The translations under genes were made by a program, and so were the position numbers. The notes under the pieces are model-generated. The model saw only the letters and a program-made list of their open reading frames with translations, was not told the DNA's origin and did not search any database. A stretch of 15,648 bases of DNA from an uncultured Ruminococcus sp. (lineage in GTDB: Bacteria; Bacillota_A; Clostridia; Oscillospirales; Acutalibacteraceae). Shown in pieces: positions 6,599 to 13,385 of this stretch (position 1 is the first letter of the stretch; every line of letters starts with the position of its first letter). The stretch lies in the NCBI GenBank assembly GCA_902773395.1, contig CACYEJ010000305.1:1-15648 (forward strand), written 5' to 3'.

Positions 6599-7849
6599 AT
6601 GTTTGAGAATATAAGACTTTCATTAAAGGGAATAGTATCGCATAAGATGCGTTCTGTTCTTACGATGCTCGGTGTTATTATCGGTATTGCTTCCATAATT
6701 ATTATCGTGGCAATTATTCAGGGCGCAACGCAGGGTCTTAAAGATATGATGATTGGAAACGATACTAATACAGTTACATTAAATTTGTATGATGTCAGCG
6801 ATCCTTACAGTGAATACAGCACAAGCTATGGCGGAACTATACAAGGCATTACTACCATTTCCAAAAGCTGTCTGCGCGCAGTAAATGAGATTGAAGGCGT
6901 AGAGAGCATAACTCCTATTTATCATAATCCGGGCAACGTTACAACCTCGTACAATTCAAAAGAATCTCAGGGCGATACTTACGGCGTTGAAAAGGATTTC
7001 TTTGGAGTAAACGGTCTTTATCTTATTTCCGGCAGAACTTTTATTGATGAGGATTACGAAAATAAAAAAAATGTGGCTGTTCTTTCAGCGGAAACAGCAG
7101 GTCAGCTTTTTACAAATGAAGACCCTGTAGGCAAAACAGTTAAGATTAACTCGGATATGTTTGTAGTAATTGGCGTTGTGGAGAAGAACAGAGATTACAG
7201 CAAGATTAATTCGCTGTCTGATTACTATTTGCGGCTTGGTTTTGAATCGAACGAGGTGTATGTACCTGCAACATCATGGGAGCTGGTAGGCGGATTTGAC
7301 GATATACAGAGCCTTGTTATAAAGATTGATAATCTGGACGAGATTGTCAATGTTTCAAAGAAAGCCGCCGATATACTGAATTCTGCCATAACATCGGAAC
7401 AGTACGAGTATAAGTCCAGTTCGATAGGTCAGGATTCGGAGGACTTGGAGGAGCTTACAAGTATTGCGTATTTGCTTCTTGTTGGTATTGCAAGCATTTC
7501 ACTGCTGGTTGGCGGTATTGGAGTAATGAACATCATGCTTGTATCGGTAACAGAGAGAACAAAAGAGATTGGCTTGAAAAAGGCTCTTGGCGCAAAGAGA
7601 CATGTAATTCTCGGACAGTTTTTGACGGAGGCTGTTGTGCTTACAGGCTTGGGAGGCGTAATAGGCGTTGTAATAGGAATTGTAGTTTCTAAGTCGATTG
7701 GTATGATTGCAGGACTTACGATTGTTATTAGCATGCCGGTTATACTTCTTGCGGTAGGATTCTCGATGTTTGTAGGAATTGTATTCGGATTGATACCGTC
7801 TGTTAAGGCTTCTAAGCTTGACCCGATTGACGCACTCAGATATGAGTAA
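6599..7849 (+). CDS. MacB-type ABC permease (FtsX-like)
   Basis: 416 residues. It is the transmembrane subunit of the exporter. Topology is classical MacB: TM1 (about 20-42) after a short amphipathic N-terminus, a large extracytoplasmic MacB_PCD domain (about 45-285), then TM2 (289-315), TM3 (344-370) and TM4 (378-400). The conserved cytoplasmic coupling stretch after TM2 is present (GVMNIMLVSVTERTKEIGL, then KKALGA, about 308-332). The C-terminus D-P-I-D-A-L-R-Y-E matches the family. GAGGTGG sits just before ATG, 14 bases after the adaptor 2 stop. MacB works as a dimer by mechanotransmission, without a substrate channel through the membrane. It is the last gene of the operon; a terminator follows after 24 bases. 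Confidence 0.93.
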   Translation: MFENIRLSLKGIVSHKMRSVLTMLGVIIGIASIIIIVAIIQGATQGLKDMMIGNDTNTVTLNLYDVSDPYSEYSTSYGGTIQGITTISKSCLRAVNEIEGVESITPIYHNPGNVTTSYNSKESQGDTYGVEKDFFGVNGLYLISGRTFIDEDYENKKNVAVLSAETAGQLFTNEDPVGKTVKINSDMFVVIGVVEKNRDYSKINSLSDYYLRLGFESNEVYVPATSWELVGGFDDIQSLVIKIDNLDEIVNVSKKAADILNSAITSEQYEYKSSSIGQDSEDLEELTSIAYLLLVGIASISLLVGGIGVMNIMLVSVTERTKEIGLKKALGAKRHVILGQFLTEAVVLTGLGGVIGVVIGIVVSKSIGMIAGLTIVISMPVILLAVGFSMFVGIVFGLIPSVKASKLDPIDALRYE

Positions 7850-7873
7850 TTTTAAATAATAATATTTTATCAG

Positions 7874-7908
7874 AGCCTTTCCGGAATGGAGAGGCTTTTG
7901 ATGTTTTT
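7874..7908 (+). terminator. Intrinsic terminator of the exporter operon
   Basis: AGCCTTTCC (7874-7882) pairs with GGAGAGGCT (7888-7896), with one wobble pair and a 5-base loop. TTT (7897-7899), GATG and TTTTTT follow. Confidence 0.88.
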
Positions 7909-7920
7909 TGCGCTGCCTAT

Positions 7921-7949
7921 TTACAAACCACTTGAATATGTGATAAAAT
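7921..7949 (+). promoter_or_regulatory. Probable promoter of the DUF951-prfA operon
   Basis: TTACAA (7921-7926), 17 bases, TAAAAT (7944-7949), with TG one base upstream (extended -10). A competing reading is TTGAAT (7932-7937) with TATAAC at 7957, but that spacing is 19. Confidence 0.5.
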
Positions 7950-7987
7950 AGTATAGTATAACTTTAATCAAAAAGGAGGCACATTCT

Positions 7988-8179
7988 GTGGACGTTCGTG
8001 TGGGAGATGTAATCGAAATGAAAAAGCCGCACCCCTGCGGAAATAAAAGCTTTGACGTAAAACGTGTGGGTATGGATTTCAAAATTAAATGTACATACTG
8101 CGGCAGAGAAGTTATGGTGCCGAGAATTAAAATAGAAAAGAATATTAAAAAAATCATCAGAAAAGAAGAGGAAATGTAA
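7988..8179 (+). CDS. DUF951 family protein
   Basis: 63 residues, the usual size for this family of small basic Firmicute proteins of unknown function. Visible: G-D-V-I near residue 6, P-H-P-C-G (14-18), and a second cysteine pair C-T-Y-C-G-R (35-40). Cys17, Cys35 and Cys38 could form most of a small metal site. The C-terminus is a Lys/Glu-rich helix (about 46-63). The start is GTG, with a strong AAGGAGG (7973-7979) 8 bases upstream. The stop is directly followed by the prfA ATG, so the two are almost certainly co-translated. The proximity to a release factor and the basic, Cys-containing fold suggest RNA or ribosome contact, but this is inference. Confidence 0.85.
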   Translation: MDVRVGDVIEMKKPHPCGNKSFDVKRVGMDFKIKCTYCGREVMVPRIKIEKNIKKIIRKEEEM

Positions 8180-9265
8180 ATGTTTCAAAAGCTTGATATA
8201 TTTGAAAAACGCTTCGATGAACTCAACAATAGGCTGTATGACCCGTCTGTGGCTTCCAATGCGGAGCTGTACAGCGGAATAATGAAAGAGCTTAAATCTA
8301 TTGAACCTATCGTAGAAAAGTATAAGGAGTATCAGCAGGCAGTACAGACCCTCGACGACGCAAAGCAAATGCTGTCTGAAGGCGTGGACGATGAATTTAA
8401 AGCAATGCTTGACGATGAAATCTCAGAGGCTAGGGTTAATATTGAGAATATTTCCTCTGAGCTGAAAATTTTGCTTCTCCCAAAAGACCCAAACGATGAC
8501 CGCAGCGTTATTGTGGAAATACGCGCAGGCGCTGGCGGTGAGGAGGCGTCGCTGTTTTGCAGCGCGCTGTTCAGAATGTACTCGATGTACGCCGAAAAGC
8601 GTGGCTTTAAGACGGAGCTGCTAAACGCTAACGAAACAGAGCTTGGCGGTTATAAGGAAATTTCCTTTATGGTAAATGGTGACGGCGCATATTCACGGCT
8701 TAAATTTGAGAGCGGAGTGCATAGAGTTCAGCGTGTGCCCGATACGGAGAGTCAGGGCAGAATTCATACCTCTACTGTTACAGTTGCCGTTCTTCCTGAG
8801 GCTGAGGACGTGGAGTATGAAATAAATCCGGCTGATTTGAAAATAGATACATTCCGCAGCAGCGGCGCAGGAGGTCAGCATATCAACAAAACATCTTCCG
8901 CTATCAGAATTACTCATTTGCCAACAGGTACTGTTGTTGAGTGTCAGGACGAGAGAAGTCAGTTTAAAAACAAAGATAAGGCTATGAAGGTTTTGAAATC
9001 CCGTTTGCTTAACGAGAAGCGTCAGGAGCAGTCGTCCGCTATAGCCGCCGAGAGAAAAGCTCAGGTTGGCACGGGCGAACGCAACGAGAGAATCAGAACG
9101 TACAATTTTCCGCAGGGCAGAGTGACTGATCATAGAATTGGCTTGACGCTGTATAAGATAGACGATATTCTCAACGGCTCGCTTGATGAGCTTATTGATC
9201 CGCTGATTACGGCAGACAGAGCGGAAAAGCTCAAGGAAAGTATGGAGAATAGCTCTACAACATAA
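8180..9265 (+). CDS. prfA: Peptide chain release factor 1
   Basis: 361 residues, the normal length. It recognises UAA and UAG stop codons in the ribosomal A site and triggers hydrolysis of peptidyl-tRNA. The catalytic GGQ is at 231-233 in an S-S-G-A-G-G-Q-H-I-N-K context. The stop-codon reading tripeptide is P-D-T (187-189) inside HRVQRVP..TESQGRIHTS. That fits the PxT form of RF1 and excludes RF2, which has SPF. A helical N-terminal domain covers about 1-100. It starts at the base after the DUF951 stop, with GAGGAA upstream. The glutamine methyltransferase gene prmC, often adjacent to prfA in Firmicutes, is not in this window. Confidence 0.97.
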   Translation: MFQKLDIFEKRFDELNNRLYDPSVASNAELYSGIMKELKSIEPIVEKYKEYQQAVQTLDDAKQMLSEGVDDEFKAMLDDEISEARVNIENISSELKILLLPKDPNDDRSVIVEIRAGAGGEEASLFCSALFRMYSMYAEKRGFKTELLNANETELGGYKEISFMVNGDGAYSRLKFESGVHRVQRVPDTESQGRIHTSTVTVAVLPEAEDVEYEINPADLKIDTFRSSGAGGQHINKTSSAIRITHLPTGTVVECQDERSQFKNKDKAMKVLKSRLLNEKRQEQSSAIAAERKAQVGTGERNERIRTYNFPQGRVTDHRIGLTLYKIDDILNGSLDELIDPLITADRAEKLKESMENSSTT

Positions 9266-9287
9266 CTATTGTAAGTTTTTGCCGGAT

Positions 9288-9311
9288 AAGAGGAAATACT
9301 CTTCTATTTTT
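9288..9311 (+). terminator. Weak candidate terminator after prfA
   Basis: AAGAG (9288-9292) and CTCTT (9299-9303) form only a 5-bp stem, followed by TATTTTT. Any termination is likely to be partial. Confidence 0.3.
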
Positions 9312-9334
9312 AAAAAAATGTTAAAGATTTATAT

Positions 9335-9363
9335 TTTACCAGTCTACAAATATTTGGTATTAT
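9335..9363 (+). promoter_or_regulatory. Probable promoter of the t6A synthase gene
   Basis: TTTACC (9335-9340), 17-base spacer ending in TGG, then TATTAT (9358-9363), giving an extended -10. The leader before ATG 9389 would be about 18 bases. Confidence 0.5.
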
Positions 9364-9388
9364 TTAAGAAAAAGAAGTGTGTAACAAT

Positions 9389-10414
9389 ATGAATACAAGG
9401 CTGCTTTTGCCAACTAAAGAGAATATTGAAATGTGCGGCGGCGCTTTGAGAAACGGCGAGCTTGTCGCAATCCCTACCGAAACAGTTTACGGTCTTGCGG
9501 CTAACGCTCTGAACGGCGGCGCTGTAAGGAGAATTTTTGAAGCTAAGGGCAGACCTATGGATAATCCTCTGATTGTTCATATCTCTGCATTTGAACAGAT
9601 TGAAAGGTTTCGTCTGGTGAGAGAGATTCCCCGTAAGGCTTATATGCTTGCGGAGAAATTTTGGCCCGGCCCGCTCACTGTCATTATGCCAAAGGGCGAG
9701 GCTATCCCAAATGAGGTTAGCGCAGGACTTGATACTGTGGCAATCCGCTTTCCGTCGCACCCCGTGACCCAAAGCATTATTACGGCGGCAGATTGTCCGC
9801 TTGCCGCACCCTCTGCAAATACTTCGGGTATTCCAAGTCCTACTGCCGCACGTCATGTAATGCACGATATGAACGGAAAAATTCCCTATATTATTGACGG
9901 CGGTGTGTGCGAGGTTGGCGTTGAGTCTACTGTGATAACCGTTGCCGGCGATACTCCGGTGCTGCTTCGTCCCGGCGGGATTACGCCTGAGCAGCTTGAA
10001 GAGGTAATCGGTGAAATCAGGGTATCCGACGCTGTTCTGTACAAGATGAAAGAGGGGCAGAAAGCCGAAAGCCCCGGTATGAAGTATAAGCATTATGCTC
10101 CAAAGGCAAATTTGATATTAATAAAATCAAGCGATGATAAATATATTGAATATGTAAATGCTCATAAGGACGAGAGGGCGGCGGCTCTATGCTATGACGA
10201 GGACGTTCGTAATCTGAATATCGAGGCGTTTCCTTACGGCAAAAAGAACGACTATAAGCAGCAGGCAAGGCAGCTGTTTGACGTGCTGAGAAAGCTTGAC
10301 GAAACTGATGCCGAGATTGTCTACGGCAGATGCCCCGATACAAGGGGAGCGGCTATGGCGGTGTATAATCGGTTGATTCGCGCGGCAGGATTTGAGGTGA
10401 TTGAGCTTGCGTAA
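9389..10414 (+). CDS. tsaC: L-threonylcarbamoyladenylate synthase, Sua5/YwlC type
   Basis: 341 residues: the long Sua5 form with a YrdC catalytic domain (about 1-205) and a C-terminal Sua5 domain (about 240-341). It makes threonylcarbamoyl-AMP from threonine, bicarbonate and ATP, the first step of the t6A37 modification of ANN-decoding tRNAs. Visible: P-T-E-T-V-Y-G-L (29-36), K-G-R-P (53-56), A-P-S-A-N-T-S-G (140-147), and the conserved domain linker S-P-G-M-K-Y-K-H-Y-A-P (228-238). I favour ATG 9389, with AAAGAAG upstream; an in-frame GTG at 9377 would add four residues and has no better ribosome site. The 3' end overlaps coaE by 8 bases. The enzyme is ordinary and intact. Confidence 0.93.
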   Translation: MNTRLLLPTKENIEMCGGALRNGELVAIPTETVYGLAANALNGGAVRRIFEAKGRPMDNPLIVHISAFEQIERFRLVREIPRKAYMLAEKFWPGPLTVIMPKGEAIPNEVSAGLDTVAIRFPSHPVTQSIITAADCPLAAPSANTSGIPSPTAARHVMHDMNGKIPYIIDGGVCEVGVESTVITVAGDTPVLLRPGGITPEQLEEVIGEIRVSDAVLYKMKEGQKAESPGMKYKHYAPKANLILIKSSDDKYIEYVNAHKDERAAALCYDEDVRNLNIEAFPYGKKNDYKQQARQLFDVLRKLDETDAEIVYGRCPDTRGAAMAVYNRLIRAAGFEVIELA

Positions 10415-11024
10415 ATTTGTGATTATAGGTCTTACAGGTTCGACGGGCGCAGGAAAAAGTACGGTGTCCGAGTTCTTTCGGAAAAACGGATTTGTGATTA
10501 TCAACGCTGATGATATCGCAAAACAGGCTATGATGCCCGGAAGCAGCTGTCTTAAACAGGTGTGCGGCGTGTTCGGAAAGGATATCTTAAAGCCGGACGG
10601 TACGCTTGACAGACAGCGGCTTGCAAAGAAAGCTTTTTCTTCAAAGGAGAATGCCCGAATGCTTAATGATATCACACACCCGTGGATTTTCTTGCAGGTG
10701 ATGAAGATTTGCAGGGAGAATATTGATAAGGGAAACCGCAAAATTGTATTTGACGCTCCGCTGTTGTTTGAGAGTAATTCCGAAATTATGTGTGATTGTG
10801 TGGTAAGCGTGACCGCACCGAAAGAGGTTCGATTGCAGCGGCTTTTAAAGCGTGACGGATTAACACGTGAACAGCTTGAAAAGAGAATGAGTGTGCAGCA
10901 TGATGATGATTTTTATGTTCAAAAATCGGATTTTGTGATTGACGGAGCAAAAAGTTTAGAGGAGATTGAATTTGCTGTTGAGAGGATATGCAGCGAATTG
11001 CAGAACATAGAAATACATGGGTGA
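10407..11024 (+). CDS. coaE: Dephospho-CoA kinase
   Basis: 205 residues, the usual size. It phosphorylates the 3'-hydroxyl of dephospho-CoA with ATP, the last step of coenzyme A synthesis. P-loop G-S-T-G-A-G-K-S-T (11-19), the N-A-D-D-I-A segment near 33-38, D-A-P-L-L-F-E at about 112-118 and a C-terminal I-D-G-A-K-S segment are all present. The start is read as TTG 10407, because GAGGTG (10394-10399) lies 7 bases before it and it begins right before the first strand of the P-loop fold. A TTG at 10401 abuts the ribosome site and is unlikely. It is translationally coupled to the upstream gene by an 8-base overlap. Confidence 0.94.
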   Translation: MRKFVIIGLTGSTGAGKSTVSEFFRKNGFVIINADDIAKQAMMPGSSCLKQVCGVFGKDILKPDGTLDRQRLAKKAFSSKENARMLNDITHPWIFLQVMKICRENIDKGNRKIVFDAPLLFESNSEIMCDCVVSVTAPKEVRLQRLLKRDGLTREQLEKRMSVQHDDDFYVQKSDFVIDGAKSLEEIEFAVERICSELQNIEIHG

Positions 11025-11071
11025 TTTTTCGTTATTGTTTAATTGATATCGCAGGAATGGGAGAGTGAAGT

Positions 11072-11920
11072 GTGGCTAATTCTAAATCGAAAGCTAAGAA
11101 GAAAAATAAAAAAACAGATAAAAAAAATATACCGTTTATCGTGATATCCTCACTGCTTGGCGTGTCAATATTAATACCTGTTGTCCTGCTGATTATATCG
11201 GCGCTGATGAATAAGGGCGCAACAACGGAGTTTACGAAGAGCCTTTATCCAATCAAGTACGAGAGCTATGTTGAAAAGGCGGCAAAGGAGCATAATGTTG
11301 ATATCTGCCTTGTGTACGGCGTTATCCGCAACGAGAGTAACTTTAATCCCGATGTCGTGTCGGGTGCTGGCGCAATCGGTCTGATGCAGATTATGCCCGA
11401 TACCTTTACGTGGCTGCAAAATTACCGCGCGGATTTCGAACCCGACAAGCTTATGAAAAGCAATAAGCTGTATGACCCCAAAATCAATATTGATTACGGT
11501 ACGTATTTTCTGAGATATCTTCTCGATAAGTACGACGGCGATAAGTCGCTTACGATTTGCGCATATAATGCTGGCTACGGCAATGTTGACGCTTGGATTG
11601 CAGACGGTACTATTCCTAACGGCAATGTGTCGCCTGAGGACGTTCCTTTTACCGAAACATCAAATTATCTTGCAAGGGTAACAGAGTCAATGGAGATGTA
11701 TCGAGAGCTGTATTTCTCAAAGCTGGAATCGTATCCCGATGGCAACGCAAGCTATATCTCCGAATATGTGGTTAGCGATGAGGAGAGCGTTTTCTCAGAG
11801 GAAAGCTCCAATGATGAAGATGACGGCTATCAAGATGAATTTATTGATGAACAAGATGATGCGTATTATAATGACGATGAGGAATTATACTATGACGAGT
11901 ATTATGACGATTATGAATAA
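11072..11920 (+). CDS. Membrane-anchored lytic transglycosylase (SLT fold) with acidic Tyr-rich tail
   Basis: 282 residues. It cleaves the MurNAc-GlcNAc bond of peptidoglycan to give 1,6-anhydro ends. A lysine-rich N-terminus (5-18) is followed by a membrane anchor (about 20-47), so the enzyme faces outward. The SLT core spans about 62-212, with catalytic Glu88 (I-R-N-E-S-N-F), G-A-I-G-L-M-Q-I-M-P (100-109) and A-Y-N-A-G-Y-G (164-170). After 235 comes a low-complexity tail: 24 of the last 47 residues are Asp or Glu, 8 are Tyr, and none are Lys or Arg. The start is GTG with GGGAG about 8 bases upstream, 47 bases after coaE. The neighbours do not point to a dedicated secretion system, so wall remodelling is the simplest role. 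Confidence 0.9.
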   Translation: MANSKSKAKKKNKKTDKKNIPFIVISSLLGVSILIPVVLLIISALMNKGATTEFTKSLYPIKYESYVEKAAKEHNVDICLVYGVIRNESNFNPDVVSGAGAIGLMQIMPDTFTWLQNYRADFEPDKLMKSNKLYDPKINIDYGTYFLRYLLDKYDGDKSLTICAYNAGYGNVDAWIADGTIPNGNVSPEDVPFTETSNYLARVTESMEMYRELYFSKLESYPDGNASYISEYVVSDEESVFSEESSNDEDDGYQDEFIDEQDDAYYNDDEELYYDEYYDDYE

Positions 11921-11945
11921 TATCATTTTTGATGACTGTATTTTC

Positions 11946-11974
11946 TTGTTTTTGACATTGGAAAGGATTATAAT
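11946..11974 (+). promoter_or_regulatory. Candidate upstream promoter of the M16-lgt operon
   Basis: TTGTTT (11946-11951), 17 bases, TATAAT (11969-11974). A nearby TTGACA (11952-11957) is only 11 bases from the same -10 and so does not pair with it. Confidence 0.45.
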
Positions 11975-12012
11975 AATAGACAGAAATTCTACAAAGATAG
12001 ATTTTTAAAAAG

Positions 12013-12018
12013 TATAAT
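12013..12018 (+). promoter_or_regulatory. Candidate second -10 box before the leader hairpin
   Basis: TATAAT at 12013-12018. The matching -35 region (about 11990, TACAAA) is poor. If it is used, transcripts would begin near 12025, almost exactly at the base of the hairpin at 12023-12077. Confidence 0.3.
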
Positions 12019-12022
12019 ATCA

Positions 12023-12077
12023 GTGAAATAAGATATATACAGATAAATAATTTTATCTATGTGTATCTTGATTTCAC
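12023..12077 (+). promoter_or_regulatory. Long 5' leader hairpin before the M16 peptidase operon
   Basis: The two halves, 12023-12047 and 12052-12077, pair almost completely. GTGAAAT pairs with ATTTCAC, then (past one bulged G at 12070) AAGATA with TATCTT, four pairs including two G-U, one C/A mismatch, and AGATAAA with TTTATCT around a 4-base TAAT loop. That makes 24 pairs. No U-run follows, so it is not an intrinsic terminator. The ribosome site (12089-12095) starts 11 bases after it and stays unpaired. It could stabilise mRNA, bind a protein or be a remnant of a small mobile repeat. Confidence 0.55.
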
Positions 12078-12092
12078 AATAAAATAAAAGAG

Positions 12093-13385
12093 GTGTTTAT
12101 TCTGGACAAGCTAAAAAGAGTACAGATTGCTGACGGTGTGTACTTTAACACGATTTATGACGACAGATTTAAAACAAGCAGAATTGCTGTGACAATGCTG
12201 GTGGAGCTTGACAGTGAAAAGGTTTCTGCAAATGCGATTGTGCCGAATATCCTTACTCGCTCCTGCAAGGCTTATCCGAGCTTTATTGAGTTCAATAAAA
12301 AGCTTGATATGCTTTACGGAACATCTATTGTAGGCATTAACGGAAAAATGGGCGACTTTCAGGCTCTTACACTCTATGCAGTCGGTATTGACGACAAGTA
12401 TAGTCTTGACGGCGAATCCGTAAATAAGGAAATGGCGGAGCTTCTGTGCAGCTGCCTGTTCGAGCCTAATCTCGAAAACGGCGAGTTTAAGGAGGAGGAC
12501 TTCAAGCAGGAGCAGCGGCAGCTTCTCGACTCAATCGACGCTCAGTTTAACAATAAGAGAGCCTATTCAATGAAACGCTTCCTTGAAATAATGTTCAAGG
12601 ACGATAAGTACGGCGTGAATAAGTATGGCACTAAAGAGCAGGTTCTTGCGCTTACCTCTAAGGACGCTTACAGTGCGTACCTTGATATCGTAAAGACTGC
12701 TAAGGTGGAGATTATGTGTCTGGGCAGCAGCGACAACGATGAGGTGCGCAAACTCTTTGAGGAGAAATTCTCAGCGGTTGACCGCGCTTACAGCTTTGGC
12801 GAAACTAAAATACTCCAAAATGACGGAGCTGTCAAGGAACACACCGATACGCTTGACGTTGAGCAGTCTAAGATGATTATCGGCTTTAAAACAGATTGTG
12901 CCGAGCCTAGCGACACTGTGTATGATATGAAGCTTGCCTGCGCTGTGTTGGGCGGTACTGCTCATTCAAAGCTGTTTAATAATGTTCGTGAGAAGCTTAG
13001 TCTTTGCTATTATTGCAGCTCTGCTTTTGACGCCAATAAGGGCTTGCTTTATATCGAAAGCGGCGTTCAAAAGGAAAATATTGAGAAAGCTAAAGAGGCT
13101 ATTCTCAACGAAGTGGAAGAGATGAAAAAGGGCAATATCACAGATGAGGAGATGCTCAGCACGAAGCTCAGCCTTACTAACAGTTACCTTACAAGCGTTG
13201 ACTCTTCGGCAGGTACGCAGGCTTGGTATCTTGCTCAGATGCTAAAGGGCAAGCAGGTTACCCCTCAGCAGCAGGCGGATATTATTAATGCCCTGACTAA
13301 GGAGCAGGTTGTTGCGGCTGCCAACAGGCTTACTCTCGATACAATCTATATCCTGACAAAGAGCAGCGAAGAGGAGGGCAACTAA
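12093..13385 (+). CDS. ymfF: M16-family peptidase-like protein, YmfF type (no zinc motif)
   Basis: 430 residues from the GTG at 12093. It has the two-lobed M16 (pitrilysin/insulinase) fold but no HxxEH motif, as expected for the non-catalytic partner in a heterodimeric M16 protease. It resembles Bacillus YmfF: an early G-V-Y-F-N-T strand, a K-L-D-M-L-Y-G-T stretch near 69-76, and in the second lobe K-L-F-N-N-V-R-E-K-L-S-L-C-Y-Y-C (about 293-308), which is typical M16 substrate-binding sequence. The start is uncertain: the only Shine-Dalgarno-like stretch, AGAGGTG (12089-12095), overlaps the GTG, while an in-frame CTG at 12102 sits 6 bases after it. Its stop overlaps the ATG of the next gene by one base, fitting stoichiometric partners. 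YmfF and YmfH are genetically associated with EF-P modification in Bacillus. Confidence 0.85.
   Translation: MFILDKLKRVQIADGVYFNTIYDDRFKTSRIAVTMLVELDSEKVSANAIVPNILTRSCKAYPSFIEFNKKLDMLYGTSIVGINGKMGDFQALTLYAVGIDDKYSLDGESVNKEMAELLCSCLFEPNLENGEFKEEDFKQEQRQLLDSIDAQFNNKRAYSMKRFLEIMFKDDKYGVNKYGTKEQVLALTSKDAYSAYLDIVKTAKVEIMCLGSSDNDEVRKLFEEKFSAVDRAYSFGETKILQNDGAVKEHTDTLDVEQSKMIIGFKTDCAEPSDTVYDMKLACAVLGGTAHSKLFNNVREKLSLCYYCSSAFDANKGLLYIESGVQKENIEKAKEAILNEVEEMKKGNITDEEMLSTKLSLTNSYLTSVDSSAGTQAWYLAQMLKGKQVTPQQQADIINALTKEQVVAAANRLTLDTIYILTKSSEEEGN

Noticed and set aside
9344..10093. A 249-codon minus-strand frame opposite the t6A synthase gene
   Set aside because: It is an antisense shadow of a gene with clear family motifs, rich in Cys/His/Asn as mirrored codons tend to be, with no ribosome site or family resemblance.
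11952..11974. TTGACA plus TATAAT as a consensus promoter
   Set aside because: The two boxes are only 11 bases apart; TTGTTT at 11946 gives the correct 17-base spacing to the same TATAAT.
11739..12008. An 89-codon plus-strand frame rich in Met/Ile/Asn
   Set aside because: It is a frame-shifted reading of the repetitive acidic tail of the transglycosylase. The apparent M-T-I repeats come from GATGA-like codons.
12023..12077. Intrinsic terminator for the transglycosylase gene
   Set aside because: The stem is AT-rich and no T-run follows on either strand; it sits in the leader of the next operon.
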